The notes under the pieces: generated by a model | What the model saw: the letters and a program-made list of their open reading frames with translations, nothing else | Database searches by the model: none | What the model was told of the DNA's origin: nothing | Origin: CAG-411 sp050875145 | GTDB lineage: Bacteria; Bacillota; Clostridia; Lachnospirales; Lachnospiraceae | Reading direction: 5' to 3' | DNA: 64,000 bases | Assembly: GCA_050875145.1 (NCBI GenBank) | Contig: JBNMLH010000007.1 | Location: 79,406-143,405, forward strand | Program-made: the position numbers and the translations under genes | In this document: piece after piece, positions 8,256-17,617 of the stretch | Layout: every line of letters begins with the position of its first letter | How positions within the stretch are numbered: position 1 is the first letter of the stretch

Positions 8256-10678
8256 AAAAGATAATAAGAATATGGAAGGTGTTTACATCCTCTAGGAAGG
8301 TAATGGTATCTATTGTTCTTGTAGGTTTACTATTGGGATTAATTCCTAATTTTACTCAGTTAGTGTTTTTAAGTAGTGAGAATGAGTTAATGCGTTCTGA
8401 AAAGGAAGAATATGGTTCTTTTGGTACTTATATTATAAATTGTACAGACGAAGATTATAAAAAGCTAGAAGCGTATCCAAATGTTGATAGGATAAAAAAA
8501 ACAGAGCAATATACTGTGTCCATTAATGATGAAAAATACTATTACTATGATTATGCCAAAGAGTTTGATTTGGATTTAATGGGTATAAAACTGATAAAAG
8601 GTAAACTGCCTACTGCAAATGGACAATTGGTTCTTGATGAGAAATACATTGCAGAATATGGATATGATTATAGTGTTATTGGAAAAAAGATTTCTCTTCC
8701 AGTTTCAGATAAAAAGAAGAAAAGTTTTGTGATTACAGGTATTATTAGTCAGAATAGTGTGTGGGATGATTCAACGGGCGAATATAATTTTTTGGCATAT
8801 AAAGAAAATGTAAATTATAATTGTGCCTATGCTTCTTTTTTGGATTATAGTCATTTAGATGCAGATTATAAGGAACTAACCCAAAAACTGGATGGAAAGG
8901 TATGTCCTAATTTGAATATGTATTTGAATTTAGGGTATGGGTATGGAGGACTGAGTGTATTCCAACAATATGATATTATATATGCTGGTGTTTTTTTATT
9001 TATGTTACTAGGAATGTGTTTTGTTGTATACAACATTGCAAAAATGTGTATGTATGATGCTCGTGAAAGCATAGGAGTAATGAATTTAATTGGTATACGA
9101 AAAGATACGATTATAGTTAGTTTTGTAAGTGTTATTTTAGTTTGGGTATTAGTAGGAATTTTAAGTGGATTACTTTTATCATCGGGAATCATTGCGGCGA
9201 TTCATGTTGGGTTGTATCATACATTATCTTATTACTTTTCTCTTTGGACAGGATATCCCATAACTAAAATGTTATTTACCATTAGTTTCTGTTTGCTAAT
9301 TAATGTATTAGTATTGCTTCCTTTACTGATTTGTATTAAGCGTATGAGCCCTAATGAATTGTTGCGGCAGGAAAGCATATTTGAAAAGAGAAAAAGTAAA
9401 AAAGGAAAGCGAGTATTTAAAAATCGAACCAGATTTGTATGTTTAAAATTGGCTGGTAATGATCTGCGATATGATAAGTTCATGAATATTATTTCTGTAT
9501 TTGGTATTGCATTGGGAACAGTTATTATTACTACTGCAATTTTTTATATGAAAACCAACTTTTCTACTATTTCTGGAAATTATAAGTATCAGTATATGGT
9601 TGATCTGAATAAAAAAGTGTATGGTGATGATAATTATGATACCATGGTAGAAAATTTGTATAAAAAAAATTATGGTTTTTCTGATGCAGTACAGACACAT
9701 TCTATATTTTCCTATTATACAGATATTGCTGTGAGCAAGAAAAAATTATCGAAGCAATACTTGAACTATTTATCTCAGGACGCAGAGAACTATAAAAGAA
9801 TTTTGAGGAATCAGGATGTAATTGTCAGTGTACATATATTGGGATATGATGATACAGAACTTGAGAGATTATATAAAATAAATCATATGAAGTATAAAAA
9901 ACTTGCGGATAGGGAAGCAGTTGTTCTTGATTATTTGTACTCTACAAATATAGAAAGTAGTAATTTTCATGAACCATTTGACGAGGAAGATAAGATTGTG
10001 TTTACGCAGGAGGGGTATGAAAATAAAAGTCTTAAAGTAAAAAATAGAGTGCATAAATTGACTGTCTATCCGGAAGTTGATGATTTGTCTATTGTAATCA
10101 TAGTAAATTTAGATACCTTTCGGAAGCTGACGCCGTTTATACTACCGACATATGTTTATGTTGATCAAATTATGGGGAAAAAGGATTTACAAAATCTGGA
10201 GTTGTTAAAATCTAATAGGCAATTCCGTGTTTCTTCACCTGCGGAAGAGAAGGCGGAATTGGTGCGTTTCAACCGTATTATACACATGTTTGTTTACATC
10301 ATATTTTTTATTTGTATAGGAGTAGCAATTCTGTTGTTGTATAGCAGTTACTATTTGAAAATACATATTAATAAAAAAGAATATGCTATGTTGCATACCA
10401 TTGGGGTAGACACTGGAAAAGTGCAACGAATTGTATTATTGGAAATGGTTGTATCTTATTTGTTTGGAACTATTATATCTTTTTTGGTATCCTATACTCT
10501 TACAAAAAAAATATACTTAGTTAAATATCCGCATATTGGAAATTATCTTTATCAGTTTCCGTTAGAAACATATGGAGTTTCCTGTTTGGTTTCAATGGTT
10601 ATAAGTGGAATTGTATGGTATTATGTGTTAAAAAAGTTGAAAACTGTATTAAATATACATGTCTTATGGTCGTTGTAA
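8252..10678 (+). CDS. FtsX-like ABC permease with two FtsX modules
   Basis: 808 residues. ATG 8252 overlaps the ATPase stop (ATGA), giving translational coupling; a TTG at 8246 is less likely. One membrane helix near the N-terminus is followed by an external domain, three helices (about 240-360), another helix near 410, a second external domain rich in Tyr and Lys (430-680), and three final helices with the FtsX-type pattern IHINKKEYAMLHTIGVDTGKV. This 1+3/1+3 layout is that of two fused FtsX/MacB permease halves. With the ATPase and the two anchored paralogues it forms one operon ended by a strong terminator. Confidence 0.85.
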   Translation: MKKIIRIWKVFTSSRKVMVSIVLVGLLLGLIPNFTQLVFLSSENELMRSEKEEYGSFGTYIINCTDEDYKKLEAYPNVDRIKKTEQYTVSINDEKYYYYDYAKEFDLDLMGIKLIKGKLPTANGQLVLDEKYIAEYGYDYSVIGKKISLPVSDKKKKSFVITGIISQNSVWDDSTGEYNFLAYKENVNYNCAYASFLDYSHLDADYKELTQKLDGKVCPNLNMYLNLGYGYGGLSVFQQYDIIYAGVFLFMLLGMCFVVYNIAKMCMYDARESIGVMNLIGIRKDTIIVSFVSVILVWVLVGILSGLLLSSGIIAAIHVGLYHTLSYYFSLWTGYPITKMLFTISFCLLINVLVLLPLLICIKRMSPNELLRQESIFEKRKSKKGKRVFKNRTRFVCLKLAGNDLRYDKFMNIISVFGIALGTVIITTAIFYMKTNFSTISGNYKYQYMVDLNKKVYGDDNYDTMVENLYKKNYGFSDAVQTHSIFSYYTDIAVSKKKLSKQYLNYLSQDAENYKRILRNQDVIVSVHILGYDDTELERLYKINHMKYKKLADREAVVLDYLYSTNIESSNFHEPFDEEDKIVFTQEGYENKSLKVKNRVHKLTVYPEVDDLSIVIIVNLDTFRKLTPFILPTYVYVDQIMGKKDLQNLELLKSNRQFRVSSPAEEKAELVRFNRIIHMFVYIIFFICIGVAILLLYSSYYLKIHINKKEYAMLHTIGVDTGKVQRIVLLEMVVSYLFGTIISFLVSYTLTKKIYLVKYPHIGNYLYQFPLETYGVSCLVSMVISGIVWYYVLKKLKTVLNIHVLWSL

Positions 10679-10704
10679 ATAAAAAAATTGTTTAGAAAAA
10701 CAAT

Positions 10705-10753
10705 AAAATCCCCCCTAAAGGTTTGCGTTAAACCTAACTTTTGGGGGGATTTT
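10705..10753. terminator. Bidirectional terminator between convergent genes
   Basis: AAAATCCCCCC (10705-10715) pairs with GGGGGGATTTT (10743-10753), with an inner AGGTTT/AAACCT stem. It serves the permease operon and the converging gene at 10768. Confidence 0.9.
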
Positions 10754-10767
10754 TAAATTTGAATAAA

Positions 10768-11316
10768 TTAGTGATTTTGTGTGACTTGCTCTTTTAATTC
10801 CTGCAATTTCTTTTCTGCTAATTCGGTACGTTTTGTTAAGTCGTCTGGAATGTATTTTTTGCGGTATCTGTTTTCTGATACTAGTGCAATTCCATTATAC
10901 CAACCACCAAAATCGTTCCACTGGTCTTGAAGCTGGTCGGACCATAATTGTACAGGTGGTTCGATACCAGGGATATCTTTTTCTAGTTTGTGAAATATAC
11001 TGCGATATTTGTTAATTGTTTCATATACAACCTTGTCATATTGAAAGGTTATGCGGTTACATATGCCACATACTACGAGAAATAGTAAAATGGTAATACC
11101 ACAATGAATAAGTATACTTGAGATACTGCTAAAATCTGTGAAAGCTACTATAACAGAACAAGCGACAATAATAGCAAGGATTCCAAATACAAGTCTAAAA
11201 TAGCTTGCAATAGTAGCTTTTTTATACTTTTTTTGAATGTCACGGGTTGTAGCAATGGCATCATCTAATGCCGGGAGCAATTTGTTTAATTCCTCTTCTG
11301 AATAATGTTGTTTCAT
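10768..11316 (-). CDS. Hypothetical two-helix membrane protein
   Basis: 182 residues. The first 35 are charged and helical (MKQHYSEEELNKLLPALDDAI), then two hydrophobic helices (about 37-60 and 68-88), then a long soluble tail with EPPVQLWSDQLQDQW and a Lys/Glu-rich end. AAAGAGGTAAAAAAA lies upstream as ribosome site. I recognise no family. It is a single gene converging on the transporter operon. Confidence 0.6.
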   Translation of the reverse strand: MKQHYSEEELNKLLPALDDAIATTRDIQKKYKKATIASYFRLVFGILAIIVACSVIVAFTDFSSISSILIHCGITILLFLVVCGICNRITFQYDKVVYETINKYRSIFHKLEKDIPGIEPPVQLWSDQLQDQWNDFGGWYNGIALVSENRYRKKYIPDDLTKRTELAEKKLQELKEQVTQNH

Positions 11317-11734
11317 TTTTTTTACCTCTTTTCTTTTTTTCTTTCTCCGTTAAAAACAACTTGCGATTTGCCGTTTATGGGGCATTTACGCATAAGGTTG
11401 TTAAAGGTTGTGTATCTTAGGAAACTTAGATAAAACACAAATCTTTTACAACGCTTTGATAAAAAGTATAGCAAAGGAAAACTAGTTTTGCAATAAAACT
11501 GTATATATTTGGAAGAATGATAAAAAATGCAAGATTTTAGGTTAGGGGACAGAATAGTTTCATTCCTTTCAATCTTGTTTTTATAATAGCTAAATGTTAC
11601 AATAAAATGGATTATGTCCTGCATTAAAAGCTGGATAAGAAAAATGATTTACGGCAAATAAGGCGGATAACAGTAAAGATATAAGTAGCTTTGCGGTTGT
11701 CGATAAAGATATACATTTTAGAGGAGGAGTCCGT
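11317..11734. other. Divergent intergenic region
   Basis: About 420 bases between divergently transcribed genes. TATAAT at 11582-11587 may be the -10 of the rightward gene but its -35 (TTCATT) is poor. AGAGGAGGAGT precedes ATG 11735. Several small frames here look like chance. Confidence 0.35.
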
Positions 11735-14470
11735 ATGGGACGAGCAAGTGATGGGATGAAATGCATAGAGATACGTTCTCTTTTGAAAAAGGGTGCGTAT
11801 GAAGATGCAATGGAAGTGGCAGAGACAATTGATATATCCAAGATAAAGTCCATCGTGGATTTAAAGTTAATCGCCAGTGTATATGAACGGATGGGAGAAT
11901 ATGCAGTAGCAAAAGATATATTACTTCAAAGTTATGAAAGAAAGCAGAGTAAAATGACAATATATCGTCTTGCGTATCTTTCAATAAAGACGCAGGAATT
12001 TGATGATGCAGAAGAATTTTATAATCAATTTTCGGAATTAGCACCCAATAGTCCGGATCGTTATATATTGCGCTACGGAATAGATCGAGCAAAGAATGTA
12101 GATTACGTGCTTCGTATTGCAACATTACAAAAATTAAAGCAAATTGAATATACGGAAGAATGGGGATACGAACTTGCCAAGATTTATCATAAGGCAGGAC
12201 TTTATGATGAATGTATTCGGGAATGTAGAGATTTGATTATTTGGTTTCATGATGGAATTATCGTAGATAAGGCAAAACTGCTTTGTAAGTATCATGAAGA
12301 AGGAAAACAGGCTTTGGATGTATACGGAGTGTTGGATAAGGATTTGTCGCCCGAGGAGATACAGCAGAATCGTGAGCAGTTTATTTATGATACCAGAGAT
12401 TTAAGTGATGAGCGAGCTGCGGTGAAAGAGAGACAGTTGCAGCAGATGATTAATCGTGATATGGAACGTACAGTAGATTTGCGGCAGGTGTTGAGAGAAG
12501 AAGGAGCCAGCATGGATTTACTGGAACAGGAGGTACATCGTGTCTGGGGCAAACAAAAAGAGCAGCCAATGTTTCAAGAGAGTCAGCAGGAAAATGAGCA
12601 ACAGGTTACACAGCCGATTCAAAAGACACCAATTCGTCAGGCAGAGACTGAGGCATTATTGGCAGCCAGTGTAGCAGAAGTTATGGAGAAGCCAGAGGAA
12701 ACAAATGCAACTGCTTATGAAAATCAATATGGTGCTTCAGGGGATACGATACCATATCATCCAGAGCATGAGTTGGTGGAAAATTATGAGGAAGGGGTTT
12801 CGACTGAGCATAGTAATGAGGAAAATTGGTATGCATCGGCACCTGAAATGCGAGAAATTTCACCGGGACCTTCTTATATAGAAACGCTGGATGGACATGA
12901 ATATGGAGAGGCAGAGTTTGTAGAAGACAGTATGACGTTTGCATCGGAAATGGAAGAAGTTACAGAGCAACCTGTATCGCAGGAACAGAAACAGGATTCA
13001 GAGAAAATGGAAACAGGGCTGGAATTCGATTCTGTTATGGAAGCAAATGTGCCAGAGCAGGAAATGGAGTTATGCCCACCAGAGGATACACAACTTGAGG
13101 AAGAAGAACAGGTTGAAGAGTCTGTGGAAGAAAAAAAATCGGAAAGTCAGGAGGATAAACCGACACGACATAGTAGAAGAAATGCAAGACGTGCGGCAAA
13201 GAGAGAAAAGCGTAGAAAGGCTGCACAGGAAAAGAAAAATATTGAAAAAGAAATGCAAATAGAAGGGACAGCGAACGAAGATTCGGATGGTATAGAGCTA
13301 GAAAAACTAACAAATGAGGAAGCAGAAGTTAAGGCTGCTGATTTAGAGAAAGCATTGAACGAAGACTTAGAAAAGGATGTTACTGAAAGAGAGAAAACGG
13401 CAAATGCGGAACTAGAATCAGATATTGCTGAAATGGAAAAAGTAGCGAGCGAAGAACCTGAAACGGATGCTGTTGAAATAGAAAAAACAGCAAATGAGGA
13501 GTCAGAAGCGGATATTGCTGAAACGGAAAAGACAGTGAAAGAAGAATCAGAATCGGAAACTGCTGAAATGGAAAAATCAGTGGAAGAACAACCAAAAGCA
13601 GAAACACAAAATAAAGAGATTGCTATTTTAAATCGTATTCTGGGACGTTTTGGAGGACAGAAGAAAAAGGCTGCGAAGGTAGAGAAAAAGCAACCAACAG
13701 TTACAAAGGAAATGCAGGAAGTGTTACCAGAGGAAGATCTGGAAGAAACGTTACCAAAAGAGGCAGAAGGTGTATCAGAAAAGTCAAAAGAAACATTGGA
13801 TGCAGAGTTGGATAATGTAAAAGAAATTGCAGAGCCACAGGAACAGATGCAAGAAGAAATGTTAGAGGAAGAATTAGAAAATTCTGAGGGTGACATAGAG
13901 GAAGACAGCGTGGTAGATTTAGACGAAGAAGTAGAAAAAAGCGAAGAAGTTGTGGAAGAAGCAGAAGAAGAACCAGAAGAAGAAGCAATGTCATTTACAG
14001 ACGAATATGGTATGTTGCTATGGGAGTTTTTCCAAGATTATCAGGCAGATACCCGTTTGTGTGAGGATGTTTACGGAGCCTTGGAAAAAGCAAAAGACAA
14101 GGGAGTTGCGGGAAATTATATTATTACCTGTAAACATAAAGAACGTGCGCTTGAATTAGCAAGAAATCTTACAAAGGCCTTAGAGAGTTTGGAACTGCTC
14201 CAGTCACATAAAGTTGCAAAGATAAATGCGGAAAAGCTCAATCGTATGCATTTAGAACAAAATTACGATAAGATAAAAGGCGGTTGTATGTTTGTGGAAG
14301 ATGCAAAGAAGATGACTGCGGATACGGCACAATCTATTATGAATGCCATAAATGAGCTTCAGGGGGATGTAGTAGTAATCTTATCGGATGCCCGTCCATA
14401 TCTGATGGATTTATTAGATGAGTATCAGATGATGAAACGATATTTCCCATATGATCTGTCCATGAAATAA
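11735..14470 (+). CDS. TPR-like / acidic repeat / degenerate AAA-like protein
   Basis: 911 residues in three parts. Residues 1-185 are TPR-like helical repeats (LKKGAYEDAMEVAETIDISK, SVYERMGEYAVAKDIL, LAKIYHKAGLYDECIREC). Residues about 200-750 are of low complexity and very Glu-rich, with six 15-residue repeats near 523-612. Residues about 751-911 look like the AAA+ fold of CbxX/SpoVK-type ATPases (KIKGGCMFVEDAKKM, then GDVVVILSDARPYL and a FP end), but the Walker A is lost (TCKHKERA replaces GxxGxGKT) and Walker B is altered. It probably binds partners and does not hydrolyse ATP. GGAGGAG precedes the start. Confidence 0.75.
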   Translation: MGRASDGMKCIEIRSLLKKGAYEDAMEVAETIDISKIKSIVDLKLIASVYERMGEYAVAKDILLQSYERKQSKMTIYRLAYLSIKTQEFDDAEEFYNQFSELAPNSPDRYILRYGIDRAKNVDYVLRIATLQKLKQIEYTEEWGYELAKIYHKAGLYDECIRECRDLIIWFHDGIIVDKAKLLCKYHEEGKQALDVYGVLDKDLSPEEIQQNREQFIYDTRDLSDERAAVKERQLQQMINRDMERTVDLRQVLREEGASMDLLEQEVHRVWGKQKEQPMFQESQQENEQQVTQPIQKTPIRQAETEALLAASVAEVMEKPEETNATAYENQYGASGDTIPYHPEHELVENYEEGVSTEHSNEENWYASAPEMREISPGPSYIETLDGHEYGEAEFVEDSMTFASEMEEVTEQPVSQEQKQDSEKMETGLEFDSVMEANVPEQEMELCPPEDTQLEEEEQVEESVEEKKSESQEDKPTRHSRRNARRAAKREKRRKAAQEKKNIEKEMQIEGTANEDSDGIELEKLTNEEAEVKAADLEKALNEDLEKDVTEREKTANAELESDIAEMEKVASEEPETDAVEIEKTANEESEADIAETEKTVKEESESETAEMEKSVEEQPKAETQNKEIAILNRILGRFGGQKKKAAKVEKKQPTVTKEMQEVLPEEDLEETLPKEAEGVSEKSKETLDAELDNVKEIAEPQEQMQEEMLEEELENSEGDIEEDSVVDLDEEVEKSEEVVEEAEEEPEEEAMSFTDEYGMLLWEFFQDYQADTRLCEDVYGALEKAKDKGVAGNYIITCKHKERALELARNLTKALESLELLQSHKVAKINAEKLNRMHLEQNYDKIKGGCMFVEDAKKMTADTAQSIMNAINELQGDVVVILSDARPYLMDLLDEYQMMKRYFPYDLSMK
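13301..13600 (+). repeat. 45-bp coding tandem repeats (15-residue units)
   Basis: Six full units and a partial seventh, each starting with EK, for example EKTANAELESDIAEM, EKVASEEPETDAVEI, EKTANEESEADIAET. The units are diverged, so they are not a recent slippage product. They give an extended acidic helical linker inside the 911-residue protein. Confidence 0.8.
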
Positions 14471-14506
14471 GTGAGAAATAAAGACATTTAAGAGAGAATA
14501 AAGACC

Positions 14507-14535
14507 TTGACTTTTCGTAAAATGTCTCTTATGCT
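14507..14535 (+). promoter_or_regulatory. Promoter of the pyrophosphatase gene
   Basis: TTGACT (14507-14512), 17 bases, TATGCT (14530-14535), about 50 bases before the GTG start. Confidence 0.6.
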
Positions 14536-14587
14536 ATAAGTTAGTGCGACATTATCAGGATAAGAATAGATAGGAGGAAAAACTACA

Positions 14588-16246
14588 GTGAGTGAGTCAG
14601 TAATCACAGGAAGAGAGCAGAATGTATTTGTTGTAGGACATATGAATCCAGATACCGATTCGATTTGTTCTGCAATTGCATATGCAGATTTAAAATGTAA
14701 AATGACAGGTAAAAAATACACACCAAAGAGAGCAGGACAATTAAGCCCTGAGACAGAATTTGTATTAAAGCATTTTGGTGTAAAGACACCTGGATTTATT
14801 TCAGATGTTCGTGATCAGGTAAAGGACATGGAGATCCGTGTAGTACCAACTCTCAGCAAAGAAATGTCATTGAAGGCAGCTTGGGATGTGATGGATAAGG
14901 AAACCTTATCTACCCTTCCAATTTTAGATGAGGATAAATGTTTAAAAGGTTTGATTTCTGTAGCAGATATTGCAAAATCTTATATGAATGTATATGACAG
15001 CGAGATTTTAGCAAAGGCAGAGACACCATACCGCAATATATTAGAAGTATTAGAAGGAAGTATGGTTGTAGGAAACCCAGATGATTGTGTATCGTCTGGT
15101 AAGGTGTTGATTGGTGCAGCAAATCCGGAAATGATGGAAAACTTTGTGGAGGAAGGCGATATTGTTATCGTTGGAGACCGTTATGAAGCACAGCTTTGTG
15201 CGATTGAGATGAAGGCAAAGTGTGTTGTTGTATGTACGGGAGCAAATGTTGCTAAGACAATTACACGTATGGCAGAACAAAGAGGTTGTGCTATCATTCA
15301 GACAAAGTATGATACTTTCATTGCATCACGTTTGATTAACCAGAGTATGCCAATTGATTTCTTTATGCGTAAAGAAGGATTTGTTACATTTACAACAGAA
15401 GATTTTCTGGATGATATTAAGAGCGTTATGGCAGAGAAGCGTCATAGAGATTTCCCAATCTTAGACAAAGATGGTCACTACATTGGAATGATTTCCAGAA
15501 GAAATCTTTTAAATGTAAAGAAAAAGGATATTATTTTAGTAGATCATAATGAAGTAGATCAGGCGGTAGACGGATTGCAGAGTGCCAATATTTTAGAGAT
15601 TATCGATCACCATAAGATTGGTAGTCTGGAAACAATGGGACCTGTATATTTCAGAAATCAGCCAGTAGGATGTACTGCTACGATTATTCGTCAGATGTAT
15701 CGTGAAAATAATATCGAGATTGAGCCAGCAATTGCAGGTTTGATGTGTTCGGCAATTCTTTCAGATACATTGGTATATCGTTCTCCTACATGCACACAGC
15801 TTGATAAGGATACTGCCGAGGAATTAGCAAAGATTGCAGGTTTTGAAGTACAAAGTTACGCAAAAGAAATGTTTGCTGCAGGAAGTGACTTGTCAGGAAA
15901 ATCACCGGAGGAAATTTTCTATCAGGATTTCAAAAAGTTTACAGCAGGAAATACTACTTTTGGTGTTGGACAGATTACATCTATGGATGGGGATGAACTG
16001 ATTAAGTTAAAGGATCGTATGACACCATATATCGAAAAGACATTTGCAGAACATGGTGCAGATATGTTGTTCTTTATGTTGACAGATATTTTGGAAGAAT
16101 CCACAGATCTTATGATGTTTGGTGAAGGTGCTGAAGAAGCGGCAAAGGCTGCCTTCCATTCAGAAGAAGAAGACAGAATGTATCTTCGTGGAGTTGTATC
16201 CCGTAAGAAACAGATTATTCCTCCATTGATGAATGTACTGGATTAA
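14588..16246 (+). CDS. ppaC: Mn-dependent family II inorganic pyrophosphatase with CBS and DRTGG domains
   Basis: 552 residues, much longer than the 310 of simple PpaC. The DHH phosphoesterase core carries VGHMNPDTDS near residue 17, VDHNE and the DHHKIG motif, which bind Mn2+. Between them, about residues 70-310, lie two CBS halves (TLSTLPILDEDKCLKGLISVADI and DFPILDKDGHYIGMISRRNL) flanking a DRTGG-like domain, the regulatory insert found in clostridial CBS-PPases, which respond to AMP, ADP and diadenosine polyphosphates. It hydrolyses PPi from biosynthesis. GTG start with TAGGAGGAAAAA upstream. Confidence 0.93.
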   Translation: MSESVITGREQNVFVVGHMNPDTDSICSAIAYADLKCKMTGKKYTPKRAGQLSPETEFVLKHFGVKTPGFISDVRDQVKDMEIRVVPTLSKEMSLKAAWDVMDKETLSTLPILDEDKCLKGLISVADIAKSYMNVYDSEILAKAETPYRNILEVLEGSMVVGNPDDCVSSGKVLIGAANPEMMENFVEEGDIVIVGDRYEAQLCAIEMKAKCVVVCTGANVAKTITRMAEQRGCAIIQTKYDTFIASRLINQSMPIDFFMRKEGFVTFTTEDFLDDIKSVMAEKRHRDFPILDKDGHYIGMISRRNLLNVKKKDIILVDHNEVDQAVDGLQSANILEIIDHHKIGSLETMGPVYFRNQPVGCTATIIRQMYRENNIEIEPAIAGLMCSAILSDTLVYRSPTCTQLDKDTAEELAKIAGFEVQSYAKEMFAAGSDLSGKSPEEIFYQDFKKFTAGNTTFGVGQITSMDGDELIKLKDRMTPYIEKTFAEHGADMLFFMLTDILEESTDLMMFGEGAEEAAKAAFHSEEEDRMYLRGVVSRKKQIIPPLMNVLD

Positions 16247-16272
16247 ATGTAAAAATTAAGATATAAATCATA

Positions 16273-16309
16273 AAAACAGGACCAACTGCATTGGCAGAGG
16301 TCCTGTTTT
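16273..16309. terminator. Intrinsic terminator after the pyrophosphatase gene
   Basis: AAAACAGGACC pairs with GGTCCTGTTTT around a 15-base loop. Confidence 0.9.
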
Positions 16310-16385
16310 GTTTATGTTGTAACGAGTGTGAAGTTATAGTTCATCTTATTTTAATTGTTACAATAACTGAAAACTGTTTCGAAAA

Positions 16386-16721
16386 TTATAATTTAAACTG
16401 AATTTTAATTGGCTTTTTTAATGGCTTACCACCGCGTGATTTTACATTAGTAGTAATATGTAAAATATAAGATTCATCTTTTGTATAGGAATCCAATGGT
16501 TCAATTTCGATCATATTTGTAGTGCCATCATATGTAATGTTTGTAGATAGTGGTGCCATATTGACGGTAGTAACATATAGATTCACGTTGTTGACAGTAG
16601 TTGGGTCCAAGGCAGTGTTAAATCGTACCTGCCATACAAACTTACCTGTTTTAAACTTTAGATTTTGATGTACTTTTTCTTCAAATCCTTCCGTTACGGA
16701 TTCAATATTTAAATATTCCAT
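16386..16721 (-). CDS. Small Ig-like (SbsA-type) domain protein
   Basis: 111 residues from the ATG at 16721, chosen because AAAGGGGGC lies seven bases upstream; an upstream in-frame ATG at 16763 lacks one. The sequence (KFVWQVRFNTALDPTTVNNVNLYV, then NMIEIEPLDSYTKDESYILHI and a KIQFKL end) fits one bacterial Ig-like Big_5/SbsA domain, where FNTALDPTTVN corresponds to the usual FS-x-xMD-x-x-T segment. No signal peptide is seen, which is unusual for this fold. Function unknown. Confidence 0.6.
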   Translation of the reverse strand: MEYLNIESVTEGFEEKVHQNLKFKTGKFVWQVRFNTALDPTTVNNVNLYVTTVNMAPLSTNITYDGTTNMIEIEPLDSYTKDESYILHITTNVKSRGGKPLKKPIKIQFKL

Positions 16722-16897
16722 GTAAAAGCCCCCTTTATCTAAGACGTAACCCTCTAATTCCATTATAGTAATTTTAGAATGGAAATCAAGAAAGGAGTCG
16801 AAAATTAATATTTTTGTAATGAAAGCTTTATACTTTCGGCATAGGAAATATCGAAAAAATCCGCGATATTTGGTATACTATATATATTATGATGTTG

Positions 16898-16919
16898 GGG
16901 TCAAAAGGTATTTTGACCC
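16898..16919. promoter_or_regulatory. Inverted repeat upstream of the flavin reductase gene
   Basis: GGGTCAAAA and TTTTGACCC form a perfect 9-base inverted repeat around GGTA, 60 bases before the start codon. A second inverted repeat (AAATATCG/CGATATTT) lies about 40 bases further upstream, near 16846-16871. They may be operator sites or leader hairpins. Confidence 0.4.
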
Positions 16920-16978
16920 TGGTGTCCTATTATAAACTTAAATTGTACTAGCATTTTTATGTTTGGAAGGAAGATAAG

Positions 16979-17569
16979 ATGAGTAAAGAATGTTGGAAAC
17001 CAGGGAATATGTTATATCCATTGCCAGCGGTAATGGTAAGCTGTGCGGAGGAAGGAAAGGCAGACAATATTATAACAGCGGCATGGACAGGAACCATTTG
17101 TACAAATCCACCGATGGTATATATTTCAGTAAGACCGGAACGACATTCCTATGATATGATAAAAAATAGTGGGGAGTTTGTGATTAACCTTACTACAGAA
17201 GCATTGGTGAAAGCTACGGATTATTGTGGAGTGCGTTCGGGAAGGGATGTAGATAAGTTTGCCGAGATGCACCTTACCAAAGAGACAGCTACACATGTAA
17301 AAGTACCATTGATTAAAGAATCACCAGTAAATATTGAGTGTAAAGTTAAGGAGATTAAGGAGTTGGGGTCTCATCATATGTTTCTTGCAGATGTAGTGGG
17401 GGTCAATATCGACACGAAATATATGGATGAAAACGGAAAATTTAATTTAAACGATTCGGGGCTCATTATTTATTCTCATGGTGAATATTATGGATTTGGA
17501 GAGTTATTAGGAAGCTTTGGATATTCTGTGAGGAAAAAGAATAAGAATAGAAAAAGAAGAAGTAAATAA
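16979..17569 (+). CDS. Flavin reductase family protein (flavoredoxin-like)
   Basis: 196 residues of the FMN-binding split-barrel flavin reductase family. LYPLPAVMVSCAEEGKADNIITAAW near the N-terminus, CTNPPMVYISVRPERHSYDMI and GEFVINL are the FMN-site blocks of flavoredoxin and related NAD(P)H:FMN oxidoreductases. The C-terminus is a short basic tail (KKNKNRKRRSK). Such proteins pass electrons in anaerobes; partner unknown. GGAAGGAAGAT precedes the start. Confidence 0.85.
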   Translation: MSKECWKPGNMLYPLPAVMVSCAEEGKADNIITAAWTGTICTNPPMVYISVRPERHSYDMIKNSGEFVINLTTEALVKATDYCGVRSGRDVDKFAEMHLTKETATHVKVPLIKESPVNIECKVKEIKELGSHHMFLADVVGVNIDTKYMDENGKFNLNDSGLIIYSHGEYYGFGELLGSFGYSVRKKNKNRKRRSK

Positions 17570-17617
17570 ACAAACAACACTCGCAGGCAGGACTTAACAA
17601 TTTGAGGGGGATTCGGT

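Noticed and set aside
13147..13896. Antisense 249-residue frame rich in Ser and Phe
   Set aside because: It is the mirror of the Glu/Lys-rich repeats of the 911-residue gene. Low complexity, no ribosome site, opposite to a clear gene.
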